DNA of 61,117 bases from a virus, in IMG/VR virus record IMGVR_UViG_3300020469_005555, positions 1 to 61,117 of that record; one strand, 5' to 3'. The notes below the pieces were generated by a model. That model was not told where the DNA came from, made no database searches, and saw nothing but the letters and a program-made list of their open reading frames with translations. The translations under genes and the position numbers were made by a program. Shown piece after piece: positions 44,706 through 54,368 of the stretch; position 1 is the first letter of the stretch; each line of letters starts with the position of its first letter.

Positions 44706-44777
44706 AATTTTTCCTATACTTAGTTTTATCTTATATAATTATAATTAATAAAGAGAATAAAGAAAGGTATATTTGTT

Positions 44778-45671
44778 ATGAACGACAATAAAATATTTAA
44801 GATAATTTTAGAAGATTTACAAAAATTAAATGAAAAAAAGAAATCTGATGGAATGAGAAGTGTCAAAAAAGGCGCAGATAATAATCCTAAAGTTACTAAA
44901 ATGGACTTTCTTCCTGACAAAGTTTTAAGAAAAATAGCTAAAGATAAAGACTTAGATGAAAAAAAGGGAGAAGAGTGTCCAGCATGTGGCCATGTTTCAA
45001 AAGGTGATGACACAAACTGTGAAATGTGTAATGAACCTTTAGATAATGTAAATTTAGATGAAAAGAAAAAAAGAAAGAAGTCAAAAAAGAGAAAGAAAAA
45101 ACAAGTAAAACACGACCCAAATTATGGAGCTCCAGAAGGTTCGAAAAGAGACTCACAGCTTGATAGAGCACGAAGAGCATATCAACGAGGAGACGTTGCA
45201 ACAGCAGCTAGGATTAGAAGAAATATGGAAAAGAAAGAGAGAAGTAAAAAGGGATATAAGAATATAAAGCGTGCTGATACTGCTATAACAGAATCAAAAC
45301 AAATTAACGAACTTAATGAACTAATCAATGATATGATTGAAGAAAGACTTTTAGACGAAATGCTCAACGATCTAGAAAAACATCTAGACGAAAAGCGTAA
45401 ACGTAAAAAGAAAAAGAAGAAGAAAAAAGGTGGTGGATTATCCGCTGCAGTTAAAAAGTCTCTTGATAAAAAAGCTGATCGAAGATGTCTAACAAGAGGA
45501 TCTGTATATTCAGAATTTAGAAAAGGACTAGCTGCTTACTTATCGTCAGGTTCTAGAAAAGGTATGTCAGCACATCAATGGGCTCATGCACGTGTTAATT
45601 CAGCAAACCCAAGTAAATCATGGGCAACAGTAAAGAAACGTAAAACTTGCCCAAAGAAAAAGAAGAAGTAA
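44778..45671 (+). CDS. Lysine-rich DNA-binding-like phage protein with zinc ribbon
   Basis: 297 aa. Residues about 65-85 form a CPACGH...CEMC zinc ribbon. The middle contains several poly-lysine blocks, and the C-terminus contains a conserved block (KKSLDKKADRRCLTRGSVYS, then AAYLSSGSRKGMSAHQWAHA, NSANPSKSWATV) known in many T4-like marine phages. The N-terminus (FKIILEDLQKLNE) is helical and resembles the leader motif in nearby proteins. It is a plus-strand gene between yeaH and a minus-strand nucleotidyltransferase. Probably binds nucleic acid; possible virion core component. Confidence 0.7.
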   Translation: MNDNKIFKIILEDLQKLNEKKKSDGMRSVKKGADNNPKVTKMDFLPDKVLRKIAKDKDLDEKKGEECPACGHVSKGDDTNCEMCNEPLDNVNLDEKKKRKKSKKRKKKQVKHDPNYGAPEGSKRDSQLDRARRAYQRGDVATAARIRRNMEKKERSKKGYKNIKRADTAITESKQINELNELINDMIEERLLDEMLNDLEKHLDEKRKRKKKKKKKKGGGLSAAVKKSLDKKADRRCLTRGSVYSEFRKGLAAYLSSGSRKGMSAHQWAHARVNSANPSKSWATVKKRKTCPKKKKK

Positions 45672-46376
45672 TTACAAACTTAAGTCAACATCAAAAACAT
45701 TGTCGCGCATGTCATAAAGTTTTTGTATATCTCCCTCGCTACGCAGTATCTTATAAATAATATTCTCGTCAGACATTTCGCCTCCTTTATCGAGTCCAGC
45801 CTGGCGCATATTATTAATCTTTTTTATAAGTTTATCGAGGTCAGCAGTGTTTCTAGTATTTTTAGCTTCATCAATTTCCATATTAATTTGTCTTCTAAGA
45901 TATTTTACTTTCTTTAAAACGTTTTGCTTGTCAAAACTTTTTCGAAACTTATTAGGTTTTGTTAACCATTTGTCATCTTTGATTGAATATACACCACTCT
46001 CAACTGACTTCATATTTACATCTTGTGCAAATAACTCCACTTCAATGTTCAATACACGAATGTCGTGTCGAAAATTAAATAGTTTTTTCTTTGCCTTTAA
46101 GAATTCCTCAACTAAATCCACATCACGATTAATAGACTTTGGATCGACAATAATATGCAGGTCAATGTCTGAATAAGGTGTGTAGTTGTAGTTTGCGTAT
46201 GACCCTGTAAACGTCACGTCAATGACGTCTATGGAAATACCTAGGTAGTCTACGAAAGCATCGGATATTTCAAGCAGTTGTTCTCTAATATCAGGTTTTA
46301 GCTTATCTTCTTTCCACAACTTAACACTCAATTCATTATGTGGTAGGTGTTGTTTTATTTTGCTGCTAATTGACAA
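45672..46376 (-). CDS. Nucleotidyltransferase-fold protein (KNTase-like)
   Basis: 234 aa. The segment DVTFTGSYANYNYTPYSDID has the G-S-x6-S-D-x-D core of nucleotidyltransferases, followed by LNIEVELFAQD with a third acidic residue. The C-terminal half is helical (KVKYLRRQINMEIDEAKN). Related proteins are common in large T4-like phages, probably modifying host RNA, toxin or small molecules. It is overlapped by uvsE on the same strand, so they form an operon. Confidence 0.75.
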   Translation of the reverse strand: MSISSKIKQHLPHNELSVKLWKEDKLKPDIREQLLEISDAFVDYLGISIDVIDVTFTGSYANYNYTPYSDIDLHIIVDPKSINRDVDLVEEFLKAKKKLFNFRHDIRVLNIEVELFAQDVNMKSVESGVYSIKDDKWLTKPNKFRKSFDKQNVLKKVKYLRRQINMEIDEAKNTRNTADLDKLIKKINNMRQAGLDKGGEMSDENIIYKILRSEGDIQKLYDMRDNVFDVDLSL

Positions 46377-47287
46377 TTTTCATCTCCGTACATTTCACGG
46401 TACTTAAGTATCGCTTGCTCTTTAGCTTTTGCCTCAAATACAACATCTAAGTCTAGTCCATAGTCACTGACTTTATTTAAAATATAATCACTATGTGCTT
46501 GAGGTTTAACATTTAAATTTTCATTTAATGCTTTTGACTCAGAAAAATGGCATGTAGGCGTCACATTGCCCCATGTCGAAGCTGCTAACTTAACTGCTTC
46601 TTCTTCTGTTTGCCCACCTGTACAAAACTTGTGATGATGATAGTCAAATACAATAGGAACACCTAGTCGCTGATATACCTCATACAAGTCTTTTGTGCTA
46701 TACATTGATGCTTTGTCGTCATTTTCTAGTGTGATGCGACACTTAACATTATCCGGTAATAAATCATAATTTTTACACCACCTGTCGATTGCTGATCTTT
46801 TATCACCGTAAGTGGCACCAATATGAATGTTTATTTTTGCCCATCTATTTTTTGGCATGCCCATTAAGTCCATTAGTTTTCCGTGCATTCTTAAGTCAGT
46901 AACAGAGCTAGCAACAACCCGAGGTTTAGGACTAGTAAGAATATTAAAAGGTCCAGGATGAAAAGATAAACGTATATTATTTTGTTTTGCATACTCACCA
47001 GCTTGATGTAGATTTTGTTTAATTTTTTGATAATCAGGTAAGTCTTCTATTTCATATTCTGAACCCCAAGGTAACAAACAGGATGATATACGAAATACCT
47101 CAATGTTGTTTTGACGATTCCATTTTAATATTGGTAATAAGTTTCTAGTATTATGCTCTGCCAATTCAGAAGCATATCTAATACCTTTGGCTTTGAATGT
47201 TCTTTTAATCATACCTCGATTTGTAGTAACTTTGTAGTTTTTTTGTAAGTGCATATTGATACATGCGTAACCTAAGCGAATAGTCAT
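46355..47287 (-). CDS. uvsE: UV-damage endonuclease (UvsE/UVDE-type)
   Basis: 310 aa. Signatures: RLGYACINMHL at the N-terminus, LLPILKWNRQNNIEVFRISS, LSFHPGPF, VIDYHHHKFC-like region (IVFDYHHHKFCTGG), CHFSESK. This single enzyme nicks DNA at UV-damaged sites and allows repair without photolyase. It lies at the start of a unit with its own promoter, and overlaps the nucleotidyltransferase gene by 22 bases. Confidence 0.9.
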   Translation of the reverse strand: MTIRLGYACINMHLQKNYKVTTNRGMIKRTFKAKGIRYASELAEHNTRNLLPILKWNRQNNIEVFRISSCLLPWGSEYEIEDLPDYQKIKQNLHQAGEYAKQNNIRLSFHPGPFNILTSPKPRVVASSVTDLRMHGKLMDLMGMPKNRWAKINIHIGATYGDKRSAIDRWCKNYDLLPDNVKCRITLENDDKASMYSTKDLYEVYQRLGVPIVFDYHHHKFCTGGQTEEEAVKLAASTWGNVTPTCHFSESKALNENLNVKPQAHSDYILNKVSDYGLDLDVVFEAKAKEQAILKYREMYGDENCQLAAK

Positions 47288-47311
47288 TGTTTTCCTCCCT
47301 GGATATAAATT

Positions 47312-47340
47312 ATTATATCATGTAAAATATTTTGTTGCAC
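47312..47340 (-). promoter_or_regulatory. Promoter (GTGCAA-N17-TATAAT) for uvsE
   Basis: Minus strand GTGCAA (47335-47340), 17 bases, TATAAT (47312-47317), then GGGAGGAAAAC before the ATG at 47287. Confidence 0.6.
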
Positions 47341-47373
47341 TTTTCGTATACTTAAAATATGAGGGTCTATTTT

Positions 47374-48162
47374 ATGGAAAAAATAAAGTCTTATATTATT
47401 TGGGGGTTATGTATGTTGTCTATAACAGGGTTTTGTTTTTTAATTTTAACACATTTTTTAAGTTGTTACGGAAAACAAAAAGAAGTAGAAGTAGCTAAAC
47501 CAGTTTTTGTTGAAGAACACACAGACAAATTATCAAACTTTGTTTTTCTCATAAAAGAATCCCATTCATTATGTATTGCTGATGAAGAATCAAGTTGCGA
47601 TGAAGAACCTGAAATGATTCCTGTTGCGTCAGCATCTGGTCTTATTTTATCGTCGTCTACTTCACATATATTTATTTTAACAGCAAACCACTTTTGCGAA
47701 ACATCAAACATTGAAAAAGTAATGGGTGAAATTAAAATTAGAGCATTTATAGGTGAATCTAAAAGATTAGTTGATGTTGTAACATACACTTCCGAAGCTG
47801 ATTTATGTCTACTACAAGGACTAAAATACAATGGAGAGGAATTTAAAACAACAATTCTAGCAAAAGAAATGCCTTTAATAGGTGAAAGAGTAATCAATGT
47901 TGCTGCACCTGATGGCATGGCGTCCCCTCACACACGTTTAATGTTTGATGGTATTTTTGCCGGTTGCGAGAATTTTCAATGCATTTACACAGTACCTGCG
48001 ACTTTTGGAAGCTCCGGCTCAGCAGTTTATAACGAAAAAGGTGAGCTAATATCAGTTTTAGTTGCAGCTGCCACTAATTTTGAAAATGTTTCAATGGGTC
48101 CTCACGTAATATTAATACAAACTTTAGTAGATACAGTTCAAAAAGAAATAGATATATATTAA
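47374..48162 (+). CDS. Membrane-anchored trypsin-like serine protease
   Basis: 262 aa. An N-terminal hydrophobic segment (WGLCMLSITGFCFLILTHFL) anchors or exports it. The catalytic triad is visible: His in LTANHFC, Asp in SEADLCLLQG, Ser in TFGSSGSAVY, with GERVINVAAPDG between. Cys pairs suggest disulfides outside the cytoplasm. I chose the second Met (47374), as GAGGG precedes it; an upstream ATG (47359) gives a 267-aa version. It could act on the cell envelope, as a lysis or superinfection factor, or on extracellular protein. Rare in phages. Confidence 0.75.
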   Translation: MEKIKSYIIWGLCMLSITGFCFLILTHFLSCYGKQKEVEVAKPVFVEEHTDKLSNFVFLIKESHSLCIADEESSCDEEPEMIPVASASGLILSSSTSHIFILTANHFCETSNIEKVMGEIKIRAFIGESKRLVDVVTYTSEADLCLLQGLKYNGEEFKTTILAKEMPLIGERVINVAAPDGMASPHTRLMFDGIFAGCENFQCIYTVPATFGSSGSAVYNEKGELISVLVAAATNFENVSMGPHVILIQTLVDTVQKEIDIY

Positions 48163-48175
48163 TAAAAGGTGTGGA

Positions 48176-48592
48176 ATGAAACTATATTTGGATGAGGGCT
48201 TAAAATATAGCCCAGAACAAATGAAATTAACCGGAGAGTTTATTCTCTTTTGCGCTGATAGTTTACCAATAGAAGGAGAATTTGAAGTACACCTTGTTAA
48301 TTCTCGGGAACCTCACGGAATATCAACTACAGCGCTTTATGAAGTTGGAAATAATTGTTGTAAAGTTTATTGTAAAAATAGAGCACTAGCTGACGTGTTG
48401 AGATCAGTTGCACATGAAATGACACATATGATGCAGGACCAGTTAGGTATTTTAACAGGTAATATTAGGGATGCAGGTGGATTTCATGAAGATCAAGCAA
48501 ATGCAAAAGCAGGTGAACTAATTAAATTGTTTGCTAAAAGTTCTCCTGAAAGAAAAATGATATACGAATCGCTCAAGAGATCGTTGGCGTAG
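48176..48592 (+). CDS. Putative zinc metallopeptidase-like protein (HEMTH)
   Basis: 138 aa. VAHEMTHMMQDQLG carries an HExxH zinc-binding pattern, and the downstream GFHEDQANAKAGELI has candidate third ligands (Glu/His). It has no obvious signal peptide. The family resembles small phage and bacterial peptidases of unknown substrate. It starts 14 bases after the serine protease gene on the same strand, with GGTG ribosome site. Its 3' end overlaps the C-terminus of the minus-strand modular protein (48573). Confidence 0.6.
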   Translation: MKLYLDEGLKYSPEQMKLTGEFILFCADSLPIEGEFEVHLVNSREPHGISTTALYEVGNNCCKVYCKNRALADVLRSVAHEMTHMMQDQLGILTGNIRDAGGFHEDQANAKAGELIKLFAKSSPERKMIYESLKRSLA

Positions 48593-50714
48593 AACCGCCC
48601 AAATATTTACTTAAAAATTTACCGTAACCAGTTGGTACGTGTATTCCATCACCTGATCTAGGTTTATAATTCTCAACAGACAAATCACTACAAGGATTTA
48701 TAAAATAAGTAGGTTGTTTAGTGTGTGCTTTAACGACAGGTTTAATAACCTCTTCGTTTCTTTTACAACGACTTTCTCTTTTCTTCAACCAGTATTTTTC
48801 ACTACTTTCTTCTTTAGAAACCATTGAATTATTTGAGCTTGGTTCGAACGCAGGTGGCCCACCAATCCAAACAATTGAGGCATTAGGCGCTAATTCATAA
48901 ATTTTATCTAATATCGATTTGCAATTTGATGCTTTGTTAGATGGATGACCACCTAGAGTTAGCAATACTAACTCTGCATCTTTAATGGAATTACTAAAAT
49001 TAGATTGATTTACAACAGTTCCTGCATGACCACCGCTGAGCATGCACACCCTTTCATTACCAATACTGAATCTATTTTTAATCCACTTACCTAAGCCACG
49101 GCCAACTTGACTGTCACCAATTAAAGCAACAGCTCCACTTGGAACGTTTAAAACACTTCTATTTACTTTTTCGCTACTAAATTTAGTTGATTTTTTATTT
49201 GATATACTTGTAGTGTCGTTACCAATTCCTACACCACCGAAAGAACCAAAACTAAAATCACGACCAGATTGTTCAGTTAATCCTCCGCCACCAGGTCCAA
49301 ATTCAAGAAAGTCTCTAGCACTCTTGTAACCATCTGCAGATTTGTGACCACCGTATTTTTTTGTGTCTGCTTTAGCTCTCGCAAAATCCCAACCAAGTTC
49401 TTCCATGTAATATCTACCGACATAAGCTCCGGTTCTATCAGCTCCGTGTGTGCAATGAATTAAAGTGTTACCTTTTTTTAGCATTTCTTTAGCTTTGTTA
49501 AATTTAGATCGATTACCCATATTGTCTTCACCGATAAAATTTTTAAAAACATTTAATCCTGCTTTTACAGCATTATTTGCAGCAGCTCTACCACCTTGAT
49601 CAGCATTCAATGAAATTACATTTTTAATTTCATATTCTTCACTTAATTCTTTCCAGAAGTCAACTGTTGGGTTTGTATGTTTTTTCTTGATTCCTGCGCG
49701 ATAATTGTTTTTGTTATCTAATATTTTATGAAAGTTAATTCCGCCCTTTATTCTTTCGCCCAACCTTCCTTTCCAAGAGTCCTTTCCACTCTTTGTGTTG
49801 CTTGAAAGTTCTGATTTTTTATTAATGCTATCAACACTTTCTCTAAAATATTTTGCGTACTCTTTTACGTGGTTTATATAATCAGTACTTCCTTGACCGT
49901 AATACATTGCAACAGCATCTGACCAGTTATTCTCGCCACTGTTAACTAATTTTTTAAACCTAGAATTAGATTTATGATTAACCCACTTAATAAACGCACG
50001 TTGAGAATAATCAATAGGGTTAGACTGAAAATCATTATATAATCTCACACCATCATTATTGTACTCACCTAACATGAAGTACCCTAATACTTGGTATAAA
50101 CCTATTGCTGCCCCTGTTATTGTTCCTGTTGGGCTAATTTTATACATTTTTTCAAATACAGGTTTATTCTTAGTGTGAGCATTGAAGTAAGAACCAGAAT
50201 ACTTTTTCCCCGACACAGACGGCTTTCTAGTCTCAACGCCCTCTTTTTTCCATGCATTAATAATTCGCTTTCTTTCTTCTTCGGTTATACCCACGTTAGT
50301 TGCGTATCTAGATTTAGGCACACTAAGTAAGTGTGGGTTTAAAGCCATCGCTTTTGCCTTACCGCCAGATTCTCTAGTTTGTATACCATATACAAAGTCA
50401 ATTCTTAAACCTGTTGCAGCAGCCATCTTTCTCACAGACTTAATATTAGCAGATCGCTTAGCACCTGAAGCTTTAAGTTTGTCGTTTAATGCAGTACCGT
50501 CAATATTTGCAAGATCGTCATTACTAATATCAATGTTTTTATCACTGGTTTTTTTGTCGTCTTTTTCATCATCGCTGTCACCGAAACCACTAGAACCAAT
50601 ACCTACCCCACCAAAAGATCCAAACTCTGCACTTCCACCTGCACGCTCTGATTGTTCTTTAATCAACGCGGTTCTAATTAATTCTCTTAATTCTTTCTCG
50701 TTGTGAATCATCAT
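48573..50714 (-). CDS. Modular virion protein: lytic transglycosylase-like, tyrosine-phosphatase-like and SGNH-hydrolase-like domains
   Basis: 713 aa with a shared N-terminal leader (MIHNEKELRELIRTALIKEQ). Residues about 100-285 resemble a lytic transglycosylase: catalytic Glu115 in TRESGGKAKAMALN, AAIGLYQVLG, DAVAMYYGQG. Residues about 325-470 contain the tyrosine/dual-specificity phosphatase loop IHCTHGADRTGAYVGRY (C421, R427). Residues about 525-713 look like an SGNH hydrolase: LIGDSQVGRG (Ser535), LLTLGGHPSN, and DGIHVPTGY (Asp689, His692). The segment FGSFGGVGIG is present twice, at 31-40 and 488-497, suggesting fusion of two leader-carrying proteins. Probably injected or attached to the virion. 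Confidence 0.75.
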   Translation of the reverse strand: MMIHNEKELRELIRTALIKEQSERAGGSAEFGSFGGVGIGSSGFGDSDDEKDDKKTSDKNIDISNDDLANIDGTALNDKLKASGAKRSANIKSVRKMAAATGLRIDFVYGIQTRESGGKAKAMALNPHLLSVPKSRYATNVGITEEERKRIINAWKKEGVETRKPSVSGKKYSGSYFNAHTKNKPVFEKMYKISPTGTITGAAIGLYQVLGYFMLGEYNNDGVRLYNDFQSNPIDYSQRAFIKWVNHKSNSRFKKLVNSGENNWSDAVAMYYGQGSTDYINHVKEYAKYFRESVDSINKKSELSSNTKSGKDSWKGRLGERIKGGINFHKILDNKNNYRAGIKKKHTNPTVDFWKELSEEYEIKNVISLNADQGGRAAANNAVKAGLNVFKNFIGEDNMGNRSKFNKAKEMLKKGNTLIHCTHGADRTGAYVGRYYMEELGWDFARAKADTKKYGGHKSADGYKSARDFLEFGPGGGGLTEQSGRDFSFGSFGGVGIGNDTTSISNKKSTKFSSEKVNRSVLNVPSGAVALIGDSQVGRGLGKWIKNRFSIGNERVCMLSGGHAGTVVNQSNFSNSIKDAELVLLTLGGHPSNKASNCKSILDKIYELAPNASIVWIGGPPAFEPSSNNSMVSKEESSEKYWLKKRESRCKRNEEVIKPVVKAHTKQPTYFINPCSDLSVENYKPRSGDGIHVPTGYGKFLSKYLGGSTPTIS

Positions 50715-50724
50715 ATCAATCCCC

Positions 50725-53142
50725 TTAAACGTTTTTAACGCCCCCTGGAACAGTAACTGTCATGAAAAACTTTCCGCCGCCTAGTCTTCCTTTATAGTTA
50801 ACTTCATCTTTGTCAATAGTATCACCTTGCGCTGCTAGTAAATCTTTAATACTTTTTAAAGTACCAAATTTGAAAGCAAGGAGCTCTGATAGTTTTTGTA
50901 CTTTACCTAAAAGAATCTGGCCGTTTACTTTTCCGTTCCTGTTAAAAGAAACTTTAAGAATAATGCCTTCATTGTCTGTACCTGAGAAGTTTGGCTTTTT
51001 AATACCTTCAATTATTTTAAGTGATACTGCTCTTGTTGTACCAGGATCAAAACCCATGTCTTCTAAAGTATTAACCCCAGTTTTTCCAGTCTCAACTCTA
51101 ATCTGGACACCTCTTTCACCAATTCCTGTATTTGTTGATTTAGGTGTACCACTTCCTAAAGTAGGATCTACTTCTTTTTGTGCACTCGTTTCTGTTTCAC
51201 CTTCACCACTCGGCGCTTTTTCACTATCAGCCAGTAATGTGCCAGGACCAACTGAACCAGGTAGCTGCTTACCATTACCAAACTCAACGTTACCATTATA
51301 CATATCTAAAATCATTGCTAGCGCACCAGAAGGTCTAGCAACATAACCAACATAATTAGGTCCGTTATCATCTTGAAGTGCTGATGCCATTTCACCCCAC
51401 ATGTGATGCCCGTCATTGTATCGGTCTTGATCCGGATCTTGACTAAAAACAGGATGATTATCAAAGGAGTGATTTACAACAACATCCCATAGTCTGTCTG
51501 TGTCTGCACCCCATCTACCGTCTTCTTCAGTTGGGCTTGCTGTTAAATTGTATTTTTGCAAATATCTATTCATAACTTTTTGCATAGATTCAACATCATT
51601 ATACCTTTTACCAGGTGTAACATCCCCGCCCCTTGTTGCTGGAATGTCATCTTCACCCTCAGTTGTCCCATCATCAATGTCACTACCGTCAATGTCACCA
51701 CCATCACTACCGGTCAACCAGTCGAAAAATTCACTAAGTTTTTTTCCTATGTAACTGAATAATCCTGATAATCCTCCTGTAAGGGCTGCGATTCCACCAA
51801 CAAACACTCCAGACCACCAAGAAAAAGCTTTATCTATTTTTTCTGCAGCCCAGTTATAAGAAGTTGTTAAACCGTATTTGATTGCTTCCCACGTTTTACT
51901 AGCAAATGCTTTAATCTTTGCAATAATCACGTCAAATAATGGAGGTTCTAATTCGTCAAAAAATTCATTACCAATTGCAGTAAAATCGCTCCCAAAAGTA
52001 CCATAACCAGATAAAATTGAAATATCTCGCCCCATCAAGTATGGGCCTAGTTTGTCATGAATATTTTGTTTAAAAGGTAATAGTTTTTTAAGAAAAGCAT
52101 CCTCAATTGCAAACTTATTCTTAACTAAATCGTTTATACCCTCTGTATTAAAGTTAGAAAATGAAACATCATATTTTTCACAGAGATAATATATGTTGCT
52201 TTGGTCGGTTTTGTTGTAACTTTCTGCCCTAAAATCATCAATTGTAACAACAAAATGATCAGACATCACAGCACCGTCCCATTTAAATTCATACGTTCCA
52301 GCATCAATAATCATCCCCACACGAATGTCTATTTGATGCAAGTCATAAACAGTCAAATTTGGATTGGTAAAAATTGAAGTTAAGGCCTTTTCTGGTGCAT
52401 TGTCATTAACATTACCAGATCCTGCACCATCCCTTGTGCCACTGTTGTGTAAAGTTCTAACAAATTCATCAGCAATTGCCTGTGGATCCACTTTTGGATT
52501 TTTAAAGGCAGCGGGAAATGTACCAGAGAAGTCAGCTTTTGGTATTCCTAAAAAATTCTCAGCTGAACCTTGTGCCTTTAAATCATCAATTGCTGCTGCT
52601 ATTTCCGTTTGATACTTATTAAGATCAGTTTCACCAGGTGGTATACCATAATCAGCTGTGAAAGTCGCTGGTAATTCTGGCATATTTATTTCACCACTTG
52701 ATATACCTCTTGCTAACTCATTTGCAAAATTAACAACTGGGTTGTTTACTGCATCTTTCAAGAATAGTTTTTCAGGTTCGGAAAAAATATTGGCCTCTGC
52801 AAGTTTATCTTGTAAGTAATTTCTAGCAGCATACACACCACCTGATAATAAAGCAATAGCACCGACGTAAACAGCAAAATGACCAAGTGGTAGCGTGAGT
52901 ATTGTATATGCACCATACCCACCAATTATGAGTGTAGCAATATCCACAACATATGGTAATATTTCATTAATTGCAGAGGGCGACTGAACACCTGCGATAG
53001 ACCTAGCTAGTGTTGCAAGCGTTCCGCCAATACCACTCTGCTCCATTAGAACTAGTTCTTGAACTTTTGTATGACGCGTCGCTTCATATACAATTAAGCG
53101 TCTTCTTATAACTTCTCTAACTTCGTTTTCATTTAAAAACAT
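50725..53142 (-). CDS. Large membrane-associated modular protein with the shared leader
   Basis: 805 aa. It starts with the leader (FLNENEVREVIRRRLIVYEA). Two hydrophobic stretches follow: about 60-110 (ILPYVVDIATLIIGGYGAYT, and further) and about 430-470 (WWSGVFVGGIAALTGGLSGL). Acidic Gly/Asp-rich linker DGGDIDGSDIDD precedes a C-terminal domain that may be peptidoglycan-binding-like (SMQKVMNRYLQKYNLTASPT, then GRWGADTDRLWD). No catalytic motif is recognised. It sits between two other leader proteins, suggesting a multi-protein injected complex. The start is the ATG at 53142; an upstream TTG is also in frame. Confidence 0.55.
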   Translation of the reverse strand: MFLNENEVREVIRRRLIVYEATRHTKVQELVLMEQSGIGGTLATLARSIAGVQSPSAINEILPYVVDIATLIIGGYGAYTILTLPLGHFAVYVGAIALLSGGVYAARNYLQDKLAEANIFSEPEKLFLKDAVNNPVVNFANELARGISSGEINMPELPATFTADYGIPPGETDLNKYQTEIAAAIDDLKAQGSAENFLGIPKADFSGTFPAAFKNPKVDPQAIADEFVRTLHNSGTRDGAGSGNVNDNAPEKALTSIFTNPNLTVYDLHQIDIRVGMIIDAGTYEFKWDGAVMSDHFVVTIDDFRAESYNKTDQSNIYYLCEKYDVSFSNFNTEGINDLVKNKFAIEDAFLKKLLPFKQNIHDKLGPYLMGRDISILSGYGTFGSDFTAIGNEFFDELEPPLFDVIIAKIKAFASKTWEAIKYGLTTSYNWAAEKIDKAFSWWSGVFVGGIAALTGGLSGLFSYIGKKLSEFFDWLTGSDGGDIDGSDIDDGTTEGEDDIPATRGGDVTPGKRYNDVESMQKVMNRYLQKYNLTASPTEEDGRWGADTDRLWDVVVNHSFDNHPVFSQDPDQDRYNDGHHMWGEMASALQDDNGPNYVGYVARPSGALAMILDMYNGNVEFGNGKQLPGSVGPGTLLADSEKAPSGEGETETSAQKEVDPTLGSGTPKSTNTGIGERGVQIRVETGKTGVNTLEDMGFDPGTTRAVSLKIIEGIKKPNFSGTDNEGIILKVSFNRNGKVNGQILLGKVQKLSELLAFKFGTLKSIKDLLAAQGDTIDKDEVNYKGRLGGGKFFMTVTVPGGVKNV

Positions 53143-53154
53143 GTACAACCCACT

Positions 53155-53925
53155 TTATTCTGATTTGGCGCCCATCATACTAGACAGTCCAGACATTGCC
53201 ATTTTACCTAAGCCACCAGCAGCGGCATCTTTTCCTAGCCCAAGAAGACTTCCAAATATTCCACCACCAGACTCACCAGATTCACCGCCACCAGAGAAAA
53301 GTCCTTTTATTGCATCCATAAGTTTGCCTTCACAAACAAATTCTCTCATCGGTTCTTGCAAGTAACCTTTTACTAAACCCACAACAACTTCGTTTATTGC
53401 TTCAGCAGGGACTGCTGAAAGTGAACTTTCTAAAGCACCTTGAACTTTATCAGCATTACCTGCATCTAAAAACTTGCCTGCAAGATAAGAAATTACTTTT
53501 GCACCACCAAGTTCAACAACGGTTTCTGTGATTGCTTCGGTTAACATTCCCATAATCTCATCACATTTGTTACTTCCAAAATACTTAGCTAGTTCTGTGT
53601 AATCAACAGCTTCTAAAACGTTTTGAAAAAACTTATGAAGAATAGGATCAGAAGTTTCGTTAACACCTAGAAAATTTAAAACTGCACTAGACAAATATCT
53701 TTTAATTAAATCAAAACCTGCGTCCATTAATCCTTCTTGAATTAATAGTTGCGCTAATCCTTCATTAATTTGAAACTGTGTCAAGCCTTTTTTGATTGCT
53801 TTAGATTCGAACAAAATCATTTTATTTTCAACAGAAGCAATATGTTCATGAAGCAATTCCTGTCTTTTGAATTCTTCCCTAATTAACTTTCTAATTTGTC
53901 GTCTTTGCGCATTACTTACTTGCAT
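53155..53925 (-). CDS. Helical protein with shared leader and Gly-rich C-terminus
   Basis: 256 aa. Leader MQVSNAQRRQIRKLIREEFK. The middle is helical with aliphatic repeats (QINEGLAQLLIQEGLMDAGF). The C-terminus is glycine/serine-rich (GGGESGESGGGIFGSLLGLG) with a hydrophobic tail. It could insert into membranes or assemble with the two larger leader proteins, which follow on the same strand. GGAGGC precedes the start by five bases. No family recognised. Confidence 0.6.
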   Translation of the reverse strand: MQVSNAQRRQIRKLIREEFKRQELLHEHIASVENKMILFESKAIKKGLTQFQINEGLAQLLIQEGLMDAGFDLIKRYLSSAVLNFLGVNETSDPILHKFFQNVLEAVDYTELAKYFGSNKCDEIMGMLTEAITETVVELGGAKVISYLAGKFLDAGNADKVQGALESSLSAVPAEAINEVVVGLVKGYLQEPMREFVCEGKLMDAIKGLFSGGGESGESGGGIFGSLLGLGKDAAAGGLGKMAMSGLSSMMGAKSE

Positions 53926-53981
53926 TTAATAGCCTCCTATTTTTTAATAAACCATTGTTAATATATATTAAGTAAAATTTT

Positions 53982-54311
53982 CTATATCTCAATCACATAT
54001 CTATATTTTTTAGACGGAACAATACTTCTTTTTTGGTGAGGTTTACACTTAAAAGCTTCTATTATGTTAAAGTCTTTATCTAAAAAAATAATGGTTAAGG
54101 GAATAAATGTATTTTTCATAGTAAAACTATGCTGCACATCATCGTTGTATATAAATATCATCCCATGCTTTCTAGGTAATAAAGAAATATTAGATAAACC
54201 ATTTGACTTTTTAGCAGAAGTATCAGCAACCCACAAGGTATAACGACCTCGGCCGTTAATATTTGTTTTTATTTTTCTATAATTTTTAAATTTTTTAAAA
54301 GCATCATTCAT
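53982..54311 (-). CDS. DUF192-family small protein
   Basis: 109 aa. The sequence RYTLWVADTSAKKSNGLSNI, then KHGMIFIY...SFTMKNTFIPLTIIFLD matches the DUF192 pattern (R-G-L-M...G-M-L-F-x-F...W-M-K-N-T-x-I-P-L-D). This small beta-rich fold is widespread in bacteria and phages; its function is not settled. The start used is the inner ATG; a 15-codon upstream extension would lie in the promoter of the divergent gene. Confidence 0.7.
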   Translation of the reverse strand: MNDAFKKFKNYRKIKTNINGRGRYTLWVADTSAKKSNGLSNISLLPRKHGMIFIYNDDVQHSFTMKNTFIPLTIIFLDKDFNIIEAFKCKPHQKRSIVPSKKYRYVIEI

Positions 54312-54323
54312 AGTGCAACACGC

Positions 54324-54352
54324 GTGTAATTTTATTATAATATAAATATAAT
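54324..54352 (+). promoter_or_regulatory. Promoter (GTGTAA-N17-TATAAT)
   Basis: Plus strand GTGTAA (54324-54329), 17 bases, TATAAT (54347-54352), followed by AAGGAG and the ATG at 54369. The cleanest example of this promoter type in the AT-rich part. Confidence 0.75.
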
Positions 54353-54368
54353 ACAAGGAGAAATAATA

